Source of the DNA: an uncultured Eubacteriales bacterium
Lineage (GTDB): Bacteria; Bacillota; Clostridia; Oscillospirales; Oscillospiraceae
Assembly: GCA_902461475.1 (NCBI GenBank)
Contig: CABPXX010000094.1
Span: 1 to 6,078 of the forward strand
Length of the DNA stretch: 6,078 bases
Direction: 5' to 3'
Both the position numbers and the translations under genes were made by a program. The notes below the pieces were generated by a model, which saw nothing but the letters and a program-made list of their open reading frames with translations, did no database searches and was not told where the DNA came from. Shown piece by piece: positions 1 to 5,052 of the stretch (positions within the stretch are counted from its first letter, which is position 1; every line of letters starts with the position of its first letter).

Positions 1-112
1 TTGACCTTCCGCCCCCCCCCCCCCCCCCCCCCCCCAGCCGATAGCGCCGGAAGGTGCTCACATGCTCCCGACGGTTGCGGGGGCTCTGACGTTCTTTTTC
101 TTGTTCCATCAT
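1..112 (-). CDS. 5' end of an unrecognised gene, cut by the left window edge
   Basis: A minus-strand frame opens at ATG 112-110 (a second ATG follows at once at 109-107) and stays open to the window edge. The start is supported by a perfect AGGAGG at 125-120, 7 nt upstream, which overlaps the end of the preceding gene. The visible product begins MMEQEKERQSPRNRREHV, continues STFRRYRL, and then enters about nine consecutive glycines encoded by the G run, followed by Arg-Ser. The N-terminus is very hydrophilic and basic, with no signal peptide in view. Its start lies 20 bp after the stop of the YDxxG-repeat gene, so the two are probably co-transcribed. I do not recognise the family and too little is visible to assign one. 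The frame beyond the G run depends on its exact length, so the reading after codon 26 is uncertain. Confidence 0.6.
   Translation of the reverse strand, partial: MMEQEKERQSPRNRREHVSTFRRYRLGGGGGGGGGRS
12..35. repeat. 24-nt poly-C/poly-G homopolymer tract
   Basis: An uninterrupted run of 24 C on the plus strand (24 G on the coding minus strand) begins about 77 nt downstream of the first start codon of the leftmost gene. Runs this long are rare in bacterial chromosomes and are prone to slipped-strand mispairing. A length change not divisible by three would shift the reading frame of that gene. It could also be a sequencing or assembly artefact, since long G/C homopolymers are commonly miscounted. 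Confidence 0.95.
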
Positions 113-132
113 CCAAGTTCCTCCTCATCTCA

Positions 133-807
133 TCACAAAGGAATGCGCTCATTGCGGTAGACGGTAATGAGCTGGTTGTCGCTGGAGAACATGTACACAT
201 AGCCGTGGTAGATCAGCACCACGCCGTCCCCGTGCTGCTCCTGAATCTCCTGCACCAGCCGGGCAGAGGTGCGTTTGAGCTGCCGGGCGCTTTTGCCGAA
301 GCAGTAGGCCTTCATGGCCAGGTCCTGGAGGCTCTCCAACGTCTTTCCCTGCATCCGCTCCAGCATGCGCTCCTTGGCATGGACTGTCACCCCCACCGGA
401 TAGCGCTGGGGGCTGAGAAAGCCCTCGGAGCTGTACAAGGAGTCTGCATAATCGGCCACATCGTAGAGGCGATTATACCGCCCCTGGAGGTCCTTGCCAT
501 GGATATTATATCCCCGGCGGTCGTAGCCCTCCCGATCATTGCCCTGCTTATCATAACCAAATCGGTCATAGCCCCGGGTGTCATACCCCAGGCGGTCATA
601 GCCTTCCCGGTCGTAACCTCGGGGGTCATACCCCTCTTCATCGTACTGCTTCTCCCGCCAGGCGGGCTTTCCGCTGGGAGGACCCGAGCGTCTGTTCCGG
701 TGGGACGGGAGAACCGCCCACACAATCACCGCCACACCCGAGAGCACCAGCACTACAACCAGCCCGATCAGCAATTTCCAAGTGTCCAAGGTCTGCACCT
801 GCCTCAT
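133..807 (-). CDS. membrane-anchored protein with YDxxG pentapeptide repeats
   Basis: This 224-residue protein has three parts. Residues 11-33 form one hydrophobic transmembrane helix, followed by a basic stretch (HRNRR and further Lys/Arg) that predicts a cytoplasmic C-terminus by the positive-inside rule. Residues 55-109 are eleven tandem pentapeptides of consensus YDxxG, with substitutions in the last four (NDREG, YNIHG, KDLQG). Residues 140-224 look like a small globular domain that includes HAKERMLERM and ends VYRNERIPL. The His-x-x-x-Arg-Met start and the beta-rich end are loosely reminiscent of DUF4258-type domains, but I cannot confirm that. Function is unknown. The ATG at 807 has no clear Shine-Dalgarno and lies only about 7 nt from the predicted transcript start. 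In-frame GTG at 798 or TTG at 789, following the purine-rich AGGCAGG, are alternatives that keep the helix. It is probably the first gene of a unit continuing into the partial gene at the left edge. Confidence 0.8.
   Translation of the reverse strand: MRQVQTLDTWKLLIGLVVVLVLSGVAVIVWAVLPSHRNRRSGPPSGKPAWREKQYDEEGYDPRGYDREGYDRLGYDTRGYDRFGYDKQGNDREGYDRRGYNIHGKDLQGRYNRLYDVADYADSLYSSEGFLSPQRYPVGVTVHAKERMLERMQGKTLESLQDLAMKAYCFGKSARQLKRTSARLVQEIQEQHGDGVVLIYHGYVYMFSSDNQLITVYRNERIPL
481..645 (-). repeat. eleven 15-bp repeats encoding YDxxG
   Basis: Eleven consecutive 15-bp units encode YDEEG, YDPRG, YDREG, YDRLG, YDTRG, YDRFG, YDKQG, NDREG, YDRRG, YNIHG and KDLQG. Synonymous positions vary (tac/tat, gac/gat, ggt/ggc/ggg/gga), so the DNA copies have diverged while the Tyr-Asp...Gly pattern is kept. 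This points to selection on the protein rather than a recent DNA expansion. The unit is not the longer YD repeat of Rhs/teneurin proteins. Confidence 0.9.
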
Positions 808-820
808 CTGTATTAGACTT

Positions 821-829
821 ATTCTACCA
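821..829 (-). promoter_or_regulatory. candidate extended -10 promoter for the YDxxG-repeat gene
   Basis: On the minus strand TGG-TAGAAT forms an extended -10 element (TGn plus 5 of 6 matches to TATAAT). No good -35 lies 16-18 bp upstream. The site falls between the terminator of the preceding gene and the start at 807, so a promoter is expected here. It predicts a transcript start near 814 and a very short leader. Confidence 0.4.
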
Positions 830-861
830 TAAAGTCTCCAAAAAAGACAGAGGGGAAAAAT

Positions 862-889
862 AGGGCGGAAGCGCTCCAGCTTCCGCCCT
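862..889 (-). terminator. intrinsic terminator after the three-helix membrane protein gene
   Basis: A perfect 11-bp stem (agggcggaagc, 862-872, pairs with 879-889) has a 6-nt loop. On the minus strand it is followed by ATTTTTCCCC, a five-T run. It starts 3 nt after the TAA stop at 893-895, so it very likely ends that transcript. Confidence 0.88.
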
Positions 890-892
890 GTT

Positions 893-1639
893 TTACCAGT
901 ACCATAATCCTAAGATAAAGACCGCCAGTGCCAACACAGGCAGGAGCGTCCAGGAGATGTATCGGCTGGCCATCTCCCACCCGGAGGGCTCCGCATCCTC
1001 CACATTTCTGACTTCAAAGAGAAGGTGGAAGCGGAACAGCTCGTCGGCATACAGGATGGTGAGGGCCGTGGCCACACAGATGACCACGCCTAACACCCAA
1101 CCCCACCAGCTTCCCGGATGGGTCAGCTCCGGGCCGTACATCACCTCCAGGATGGTGTAGGCCGAGGGCTCCATCATACCTGTAAGATTCCCGTATTGAT
1201 CGAAGGATATCTCCATGGAGCTGTCCCGATGCATCTGGCTGCCATCCTGGCGGTACACACGGAAGGTCTCACCCTCCCCGGATACACCGCCGTAAAAGAA
1301 GGTCTCCCCTCTCCGCTGCAACTGGATGCCCCGCACGCCCTCCGGCAAATCCACCAGGTTCGGGTCTTCCTGGACGGTATAGGGGCCGTAGGTCTTCTCC
1401 CCGTAGTAAAACTCCACGGTTTGGTCCGGGGACACGGTGAAGCGAGCTGTTTCTCCATACACCTTTCCCTGGTATACCGTGTTCTCGCCCTCCTGGGTGC
1501 GCAGCAACAGGCCATCCCGGTAGGAAAAGGCCTGGCGGGAGGTGAGGATAGGATAGAGCACGGTGAACACCAGCACCATAGCCGCCATCAAAATCAAAAC
1601 ACCCTTTTGATACCCATTCAACTCTCTCAGACGCTGCAT
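893..1639 (-). CDS. three-helix membrane protein with an extracytoplasmic domain, unknown function
   Basis: The 248-residue protein starts at ATG 1639, chosen because AAAGGTAGGTG lies just upstream. A longer frame from 1705 would begin upstream of the likely promoter at 1676-1684. Helix 1 spans about residues 13-33. Residues 34-177 form a charged, beta-looking domain rich in Tyr, Gly and Thr (YQGKVYGETARFTV, YYGEKTYGPYTV). Helices 2 and 3 span about 178-197 and 229-247. A short loop between them reads NVEDAEPSGWEMASRYISW, whose AEPS...RYISW pattern resembles loops I associate with other clostridial membrane proteins (from memory, untested). Topology is probably N-in, with the large domain outside and the 198-228 loop inside. 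I cannot name the family. It sits 87 nt after the methyltransferase gene with no terminator between, so read-through may add to transcription from its own promoter. Confidence 0.82.
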   Translation of the reverse strand: MQRLRELNGYQKGVLILMAAMVLVFTVLYPILTSRQAFSYRDGLLLRTQEGENTVYQGKVYGETARFTVSPDQTVEFYYGEKTYGPYTVQEDPNLVDLPEGVRGIQLQRRGETFFYGGVSGEGETFRVYRQDGSQMHRDSSMEISFDQYGNLTGMMEPSAYTILEVMYGPELTHPGSWWGWVLGVVICVATALTILYADELFRFHLLFEVRNVEDAEPSGWEMASRYISWTLLPVLALAVFILGLWYW

Positions 1640-1675
1640 ATTCACACCTACCTTTCCCGTTTTCTCTCTCCTGAC

Positions 1676-1684
1676 ATTGTACCA
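1676..1684 (-). promoter_or_regulatory. candidate extended -10 promoter for the 893-1639 gene
   Basis: Minus-strand TGG-TACAAT matches an extended -10 (TGn, then 5 of 6 matches to TATAAT). The -35 region at the proper spacing is poor. It predicts a transcript start near 1669 and a leader of about 30 nt containing the ribosome binding site. Confidence 0.45.
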
Positions 1685-1726
1685 CACCTGTGCTTGGGGT
1701 GCCATATAGAGGGTGTAAAATTGTCT

Positions 1727-2350
1727 CTAGCCTTCTCTTTTCAAGTACAGCACGCCGGAGCAGCAGGTAACCGGTTCAAATTCCAGCTGTGGGAACGCCT
1801 CGTTTAGCTCCTCAAAGACAAAATAGATTTCGTCCTCATCCCACTTCTCTGCCATCCGGCGGCGGCAGGCCTCCAACTCCTCCCGGGTGCGAAAGGCCAC
1901 ATCTCCCACGTAAATGCAGCCATTGGGGGCCAGCAGCCCCAGCAGGTCCCGGAAAAAGCGGACCTTTTGCGTATCGGACAGGTGGTGCAGAGAATAGGTG
2001 GCAAGGATGGCATCGTATTGCCGCCCCATCAGCTCGTTTGCCAGCCCCAGGGTAAAGTCCCCCTGATATAGGTGGGCCTCCGGCATTTTCTCCTGGGCCA
2101 GGTCGATCATCCGCTGGGAAAAGTCCTGCCCATAGATGGTGCAGCCCTGCTCATAGAGCTTGGTGGTCAGAGTCCCTGTACCGAAGCCAATATCCAGCAC
2201 CTGTCGGCCGGGGTTGGTCAACACGTGATTGTAAATGGTATTTAAAATCTGCCCATAGCCCGCAAAGGGGTATTCGTCGTTTTCTTCTGATACAGCCACG
2301 CTCTTGTCGTAGCCGTCTGCCCAAAGGTCAAATTCCAGGTTATTTAACAT
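1727..2350 (-). CDS. class I SAM-dependent methyltransferase (YrrT-like)
   Basis: This 207-residue soluble enzyme has the Rossmann-fold methyltransferase signatures in order. An N-terminal cap reads FDLWADGYDKSV (7-18). The glycine-rich SAM loop VLDIGFGTG is at 51-59. The acidic residue ending strand 2, expected to bind the ribose hydroxyls, is Asp76 in IYGQDFS. GDF at 97-99 follows strand 3. Motif IV is YDAILATYSLHHL at 112-124, and a post-IV segment reads LAPNGCIYVGD at 140-150. The overall layout resembles B. subtilis YrrT and related small-molecule or uncharacterised methyltransferases. The substrate cannot be told from sequence. The ATG at 2350 is preceded by GGAGAAAGGA with a rather long spacer of about 10 nt. 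It starts 22 nt after the small membrane protein gene, so the two form an operon. Two adjacent cysteines (196-197) near the C-terminus are notable but of unknown meaning. Confidence 0.88.
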   Translation of the reverse strand: MLNNLEFDLWADGYDKSVAVSEENDEYPFAGYGQILNTIYNHVLTNPGRQVLDIGFGTGTLTTKLYEQGCTIYGQDFSQRMIDLAQEKMPEAHLYQGDFTLGLANELMGRQYDAILATYSLHHLSDTQKVRFFRDLLGLLAPNGCIYVGDVAFRTREELEACRRRMAEKWDEDEIYFVFEELNEAFPQLEFEPVTCCSGVLYLKREG

Positions 2351-2372
2351 ATATTTTAGTTCCTTTCTCCGC

Positions 2373-2636
2373 TCAAATCAGCATCAGCACGCCTACGACC
2401 AACAACATTATCACCAGCACCCCGGCCAACATCCATTGTTTCTCCCGAACGGCCTCACAGATGTCCCGCAAATACCGCAACCCCAGCAGCCCCACGCTGA
2501 GAAAGACAAACAGCAATCCCAAGGGGGCACCGATGCGAAACACCAAGCTGGGATATGCCGCTCCAGACAGCATGACCCCAAACAAGAGGACAAGGATTCC
2601 ACTGGCAACGGTCAGTTTGGACAGCCTATCTTTCAT
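2373..2636 (-). CDS. small three-helix membrane protein, unknown function
   Basis: The 87-residue protein starts at ATG 2636, supported by AAGGGAG 9 nt upstream. An in-frame ATG at 2693 would add 19 residues but lies within the predicted leader and lacks a matching site. Three hydrophobic stretches are visible, at about residues 8-26, 32-53 and 68-87. A charged cytoplasmic-type loop (RYLRDICEAVREKQ) separates the second and third. The third helix runs to the C-terminus. I do not recognise the family. It is the first gene of the unit that continues into the methyltransferase. Confidence 0.75.
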   Translation of the reverse strand: MKDRLSKLTVASGILVLLFGVMLSGAAYPSLVFRIGAPLGLLFVFLSVGLLGLRYLRDICEAVREKQWMLAGVLVIMLLVVGVLMLI

Positions 2637-2707
2637 CGTGGAACACTCCCTTCCATTTATGCAATATTTTGTCTGTTTCCATTCAAACAACACGAATAAG
2701 TGCCTAT

Positions 2708-2736
2708 ATTGTACTATGCTTTTCCTCCCTCGTCAC
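2708..2736 (-). promoter_or_regulatory. sigma-A promoter for the small membrane protein and methyltransferase operon
   Basis: On the minus strand GTGACG (4 of 6 matches to TTGACA) and TACAAT (5 of 6 to TATAAT) are separated by exactly 17 bp. The predicted start is near 2701, giving a leader of about 65 nt. It lies downstream of the terminator at 2766-2799, as expected for a new unit. Confidence 0.6.
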
Positions 2737-2765
2737 GAACTTTTTCCAGAATGTCCGGGCTATGG

Positions 2766-2799
2766 CAAAAGCAGGATGGCCTACACCATCCTGCTTTTG
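2766..2799 (-). terminator. intrinsic terminator after the HTH gene
   Basis: A perfect 14-bp stem (left arm caaaagcaggatgg at 2766-2779, right arm at 2786-2799) has a 6-nt loop. The minus-strand 3' arm ends in CTTTTG, so the T run is short and lies inside the stem. It begins 10 nt after the HTH stop codon. Because the stem has A at one end and T at the other, it could also stop plus-strand transcription. Confidence 0.65.
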
Positions 2800-2809
2800 T
2801 ATCTCCATG

Positions 2810-3043
2810 TTATTCGTCCTTCCCGTCCTCATCGGTCTGAGGCGGCATGTACTCCAAAATATCCCCCGGCTGACAGTGCAGCGCCTCGCAGATGGCCTCC
2901 AAGGTGGAAAAGCGGATGGCGCTGACCTTCCCCGTCTTGATTTTCGACAGGTTTACATTGGCGATGCCAACCTTTTCCGCCAGGGCATTGAGCGACATTT
3001 TCCGGTCTGCCATCACCCGGTCCAATCGTAATACAATGGGCAT
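2810..3043 (-). CDS. small Cro/C1-type (XRE) HTH transcriptional regulator, YozG-like
   Basis: The 77-residue protein starts at ATG 3043, chosen because GTGAGGAG lies 6 nt upstream. A GTG at 3067 would add eight residues and overlap the upstream gene by 4 nt. The HTH covers about residues 6-64: MSLNALAEKVGIANVNLSKIKTG holds the scaffold helix, the turn and the recognition helix (NVNLSKI), and FSTLEAICEALHCQPGDILEY is the family's usual end. A short acidic tail (DEDGKDE) follows. It is a DNA-binding protein with no separate sensor domain. It follows the DUF2975 gene by 20 nt. This pairing is a known recurring module, as in B. subtilis yoaS and yozG, so it probably regulates its own operon with or through the membrane partner. 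That role is inferred from context. Confidence 0.92.
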   Translation of the reverse strand: MPIVLRLDRVMADRKMSLNALAEKVGIANVNLSKIKTGKVSAIRFSTLEAICEALHCQPGDILEYMPPQTDEDGKDE

Positions 3044-3063
3044 AAGCTTCTCCTCACTCCACG

Positions 3064-3654
3064 TCACAGCGTCTCATCGGACAGCTGCTGCAGGGTTTCC
3101 CCGTAGATAAAAATGCGCCGAAACAGACGAATCAACAAAAACCACACCACAAACTGAAGATCCGGTATCGTCCTTAGAAAGTGGGATTCCACCACTCCCG
3201 CCGGGAATGTGGGCATCATATTGATCATGTTGTCATAAACAAAGCTAAATGCGATCCCATAAAGTAATCCCGCTATCCCAAAAATTAGAACTACATAGGA
3301 CAATTTGTTCAAACCGTCGCTCACCGCTGTGTTAAATGGTTTTCCCTGTGTCATAGGTTCTAAAATGTTCTGGACGATGCGGATGCCGTATCCATACTGT
3401 ACACTAAACAGAATGACCCCCACCAACGAGAGCCACAACATGCCTCTCAACTGTGCACCAGTATACTCCTGGTCCACGTTCAGGGTATAATCTCCAATCA
3501 TCATGAAAGGCATTTTAACCACTGCTTCATCGTCTATGAAGGCCACATTACACATCACAACGACTGCAAGCACAATGCTCACGACCACAATGACCCAAAA
3601 CAGAATTCCAAGAATCTTGTGCACCAGCTTGGTGGATTTCATAATCTTCTCCAT
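3064..3654 (-). CDS. DUF2975 family membrane protein (YoaS-like)
   Basis: The 196-residue protein has four hydrophobic segments at about residues 14-37, 72-92, 118-139 and 164-180. It carries typical DUF2975 features: the segment QNILEPMTQGKPFNTAVSDG between helices 2 and 3, and the C-terminal LFRRIFIYGETLQQLSDETL. The start at ATG 3654 has an ideal AAGGAGG 7 nt upstream. The family's biochemical function is unknown. Members are regularly encoded next to a small XRE regulator, as here. The gene is clearly richer in A/T than spoIVB: 3241-3300 has 22 G/C in 60, whereas 4261-4320 within spoIVB has 41 in 60. This fits separate acquisition of the module. Expression is expected to be high from the promoter at 3692-3720 unless repressed. 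Confidence 0.9.
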   Translation of the reverse strand: MEKIMKSTKLVHKILGILFWVIVVVSIVLAVVVMCNVAFIDDEAVVKMPFMMIGDYTLNVDQEYTGAQLRGMLWLSLVGVILFSVQYGYGIRIVQNILEPMTQGKPFNTAVSDGLNKLSYVVLIFGIAGLLYGIAFSFVYDNMINMMPTFPAGVVESHFLRTIPDLQFVVWFLLIRLFRRIFIYGETLQQLSDETL

Positions 3655-3691
3655 ATAGCTTCCTCCTTATTTTGTGGGTTTCTCTACTTGC

Positions 3692-3720
3692 ATTATACGA
3701 GGAGCATATATCTTTGTCAA
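3692..3720 (-). promoter_or_regulatory. perfect consensus sigma-A promoter of the DUF2975/HTH operon
   Basis: On the minus strand TTGACA, a 17-bp spacer and TATAAT match the sigma-A consensus at all 12 positions with optimal spacing. The transcript should start near 3685 with a leader of about 30 nt that contains AAGGAGG. A perfect promoter in front of a regulator gene suggests that repression sets its output. The -35 is flanked by two ATATAT half-sites (in ATATATTGACAAAGATATAT), which could be an operator. Confidence 0.9.
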
Positions 3721-3764
3721 TATATTTTTAACGATAAACATTAAATTTTATATGTATTATATAA
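3721..3764 (-). promoter_or_regulatory. AT-rich block, possible UP element or operator
   Basis: These 44 bp directly upstream of the -35 contain only 4 G/C, in a region otherwise well above 50% GC. The position suits an UP element contacting the RNA polymerase alpha C-terminal domains. It includes a small inverted repeat TTTAA-N9-TTAAA (3727-3745), which may be chance in such AT-rich sequence. The block also separates the operon from the end of spoIVB. Confidence 0.5.
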
Positions 3765-3766
3765 GA

Positions 3767-3799
3767 AGGGCGAAGGCGCCCGAATCGCGTCTTCGCCCT
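3767..3799 (-). terminator. terminator-like hairpin after spoIVB
   Basis: A 9-bp perfect stem (agggcgaag at 3767-3775 with 3791-3799) can extend inward by GCG/CGC across a 2-nt bulge. It lies 7 nt after the spoIVB stop codon at 3807-3809. The following minus-strand sequence is TCTTATATAA, a weak T tract, so termination may be incomplete. Confidence 0.6.
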
Positions 3800-3806
3800 G
3801 TTCCTG

Positions 3807-4847
3807 TTATCCTGCCGCCTGGAGCATGTCTCCAATATAGATGCCATAGCCAGAGGTGGGGTCGTCCACCATGACATGGGTGACAGCCCCAATGATCTTG
3901 CCGTTTTGGAGAATGGGAGAGCCGCTCATGCCCTGGACGATGCCTCCGGTTTTGTCCAGCAACCGGGGGTCAGTGACGTGGATGAGATAGTCCCGGCCCC
4001 CGTCCTGGCTGTCCGGGTAGACCTTGAGAATCTCGATCTCGTACTCCTCCACCTGGTTGCCGGAGATGTTGCTGAGGATGGTGGCCTTCCCCGCCTTCAC
4101 CTCGTCCCGGCTGGCCACCGCCTGGCCGGAAAACCAGCTGGTGTCGGTCATGGTACCGTAAATGCCACAGGAGGTGTTGTCGTCCAGCTCACCCAGGGTC
4201 ACGTCCGCCTCAAAGATGCCCCGCAGCTGTCCCGGGGTTCCACACTGGCCCTTGTCCACCCCGGAGACCGTGGCGGGCAAAATGCTGCCGCTCTCCAGGG
4301 GCATGAGCAGAGCCGTGTCCACGTCGTTGATGCCGTGGCCCAGGGCCCCGAAGGTCCCGGTCTGGGGACAGTAGAAGGTGACGGTACCAATGCCCGCCAT
4401 GGAGTCCCGAATCCAGGCCCCCAGCTTATACTCTCCGTCGGCAGAGCACAGCACTGCCTGGGCGGTCAGCTGCACCTGCTCCTCATTGCGGATGGCCCGG
4501 ATGCTCATGGTCTCCCCCTCCAGCTCCTGCAAGAGGGCGGACACCTCCTCAATGGTATCCACCTCGGTGGAGTTGATATGGGTGATGATGTCCCCCTCCC
4601 GCAGACCGCAGTCCTTGGCCGGGTTCACCGCCCCGTTCTGGGTGGAAATTTCCGAAGTTCCCACCACCACAACGCCATCGGAGAAGAGCTTGATACCCAC
4701 GGCACGCCCCACTGGGACCACTTTCAAGGTGTCGGCTCTGGCGCTGCCCAGGACTGGCCACAGGGCCAGAGCTACCACCAACACCACCAGGACGACCCGC
4801 AGCACCGCCTGGGTCATCCCCACCCATGGTTTGATCTCTTCGTTCAA
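3807..4847 (-). CDS. spoIVB: SpoIVB, sporulation signalling serine peptidase (family S55)
   Basis: SpoIVB is made in the forespore and secreted into the space between forespore and mother cell. In B. subtilis it cleaves SpoIVFA, which releases the SpoIVFB protease to process pro-sigma-K. This 346-residue version has an N-terminal membrane/signal segment (about 13-34, ending GSARA) and a PDZ domain (about 70-130, with AKDCGLREGDIITHINSTEV). The S55 peptidase domain follows from about 140 to 343. The expected catalytic residues are present: His171 in FGALGHGI, Ser308 in QGMSGSPI, and Asp293 in VTDPRL, whose 15-residue distance to the serine equals that of B. subtilis Asp363/Ser378. It is shorter than the 426-residue B. 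subtilis protein. The start is TTG 4847, preceded by GGTGAGG with a 4-nt spacer; a TGA lies in frame 9 nt upstream, so no longer start exists. An ATG at codon 11 lacks proper spacing. Neither recN nor spo0A is adjacent in the window. Confidence 0.97.
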   Translation of the reverse strand: MNEEIKPWVGMTQAVLRVVLVVLVVALALWPVLGSARADTLKVVPVGRAVGIKLFSDGVVVVGTSEISTQNGAVNPAKDCGLREGDIITHINSTEVDTIEEVSALLQELEGETMSIRAIRNEEQVQLTAQAVLCSADGEYKLGAWIRDSMAGIGTVTFYCPQTGTFGALGHGINDVDTALLMPLESGSILPATVSGVDKGQCGTPGQLRGIFEADVTLGELDDNTSCGIYGTMTDTSWFSGQAVASRDEVKAGKATILSNISGNQVEEYEIEILKVYPDSQDGGRDYLIHVTDPRLLDKTGGIVQGMSGSPILQNGKIIGAVTHVMVDDPTSGYGIYIGDMLQAAG

Positions 4848-4875
4848 TGATCCTCACCGCCTCTTCGTTCACAAT

Positions 4876-4891
4876 TTGGGCGTTCGCCCAA
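4876..4891. promoter_or_regulatory. 16-bp inverted repeat in the spoIVB leader
   Basis: TTGGGCG-TT-CGCCCAA is a perfect 7-bp inverted repeat with a 2-bp centre, ending 29 bp upstream of the spoIVB start codon. It could be a protein-binding operator or, as RNA, a 6-bp hairpin with a 4-nt loop near the ribosome binding site. The surrounding 4848-5052 region is the 205-bp divergent space between spoIVB and the plus-strand membrane gene. I see no gene there and no convincing forespore (sigma-G) promoter. Confidence 0.4.
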
Positions 4892-4976
4892 TCCTTAATG
4901 TGCCTGAGACGGCGTGGTTTCTTCCGTGGAAAAGGGAGGGCCTTTTGGAAAAGCCCAAAATGGAGCGAAAAAACTT

Positions 4977-5005
4977 TTGTGTTTCACCACGGTTTCATTC
5001 ATAGT
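4977..5005 (+). promoter_or_regulatory. weak candidate sigma-A promoter for the DUF6512 gene
   Basis: TTGTGT (3 of 6 matches), a 17-bp spacer and CATAGT (4 of 6) lie about 50 bp upstream of the plus-strand gene. Spacing is right but both hexamers are weak. It is the best candidate I found on this strand. Confidence 0.25.
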
Positions 5006-5052
5006 TTGCCCCACTGCGGGCATAACTTGTAGTAAGAAACGAGGTGAGAGCT

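Noticed and set aside
481..645. Short regular repeats as a CRISPR array or Rhs/YD repeats
   Set aside because: The units are contiguous 15-bp coding repeats without spacers, and the 5-residue YDxxG unit differs from the longer Rhs-type YD repeat.
1..816. Plus-strand open frame over the YDxxG gene, with a proline run from the C tract
   Set aside because: The minus-strand repeats, membrane helix and downstream ribosome binding site explain this region. The plus-strand reading is a by-product of repeat periodicity and the C run.
1640..1705. Upstream extension of the three-helix membrane protein to 1705
   Set aside because: It would begin upstream of the candidate extended -10 at 1676-1684 and lacks a ribosome binding site. 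ATG 1639 has a good one and gives a normal N-terminal helix.
2637..2693. Upstream extension of the small membrane protein to 2693
   Set aside because: ATG 2636 has AAGGGAG at proper spacing, and the extra residues lie in the predicted leader and are not membrane-like.
3876..4850. Long plus-strand open frame opposite spoIVB
   Set aside because: It is the antisense shadow of spoIVB. The minus strand encodes a clear S55 peptidase with catalytic motifs, while the plus-strand product has no recognisable domain.
4848..5043. Sigma-G type promoter upstream of spoIVB
   Set aside because: GAATG and CACAAAA-like or CATTTTG-like elements occur on the minus strand, but none pair at the 17-18 bp spacing with a good match, so no site is called.
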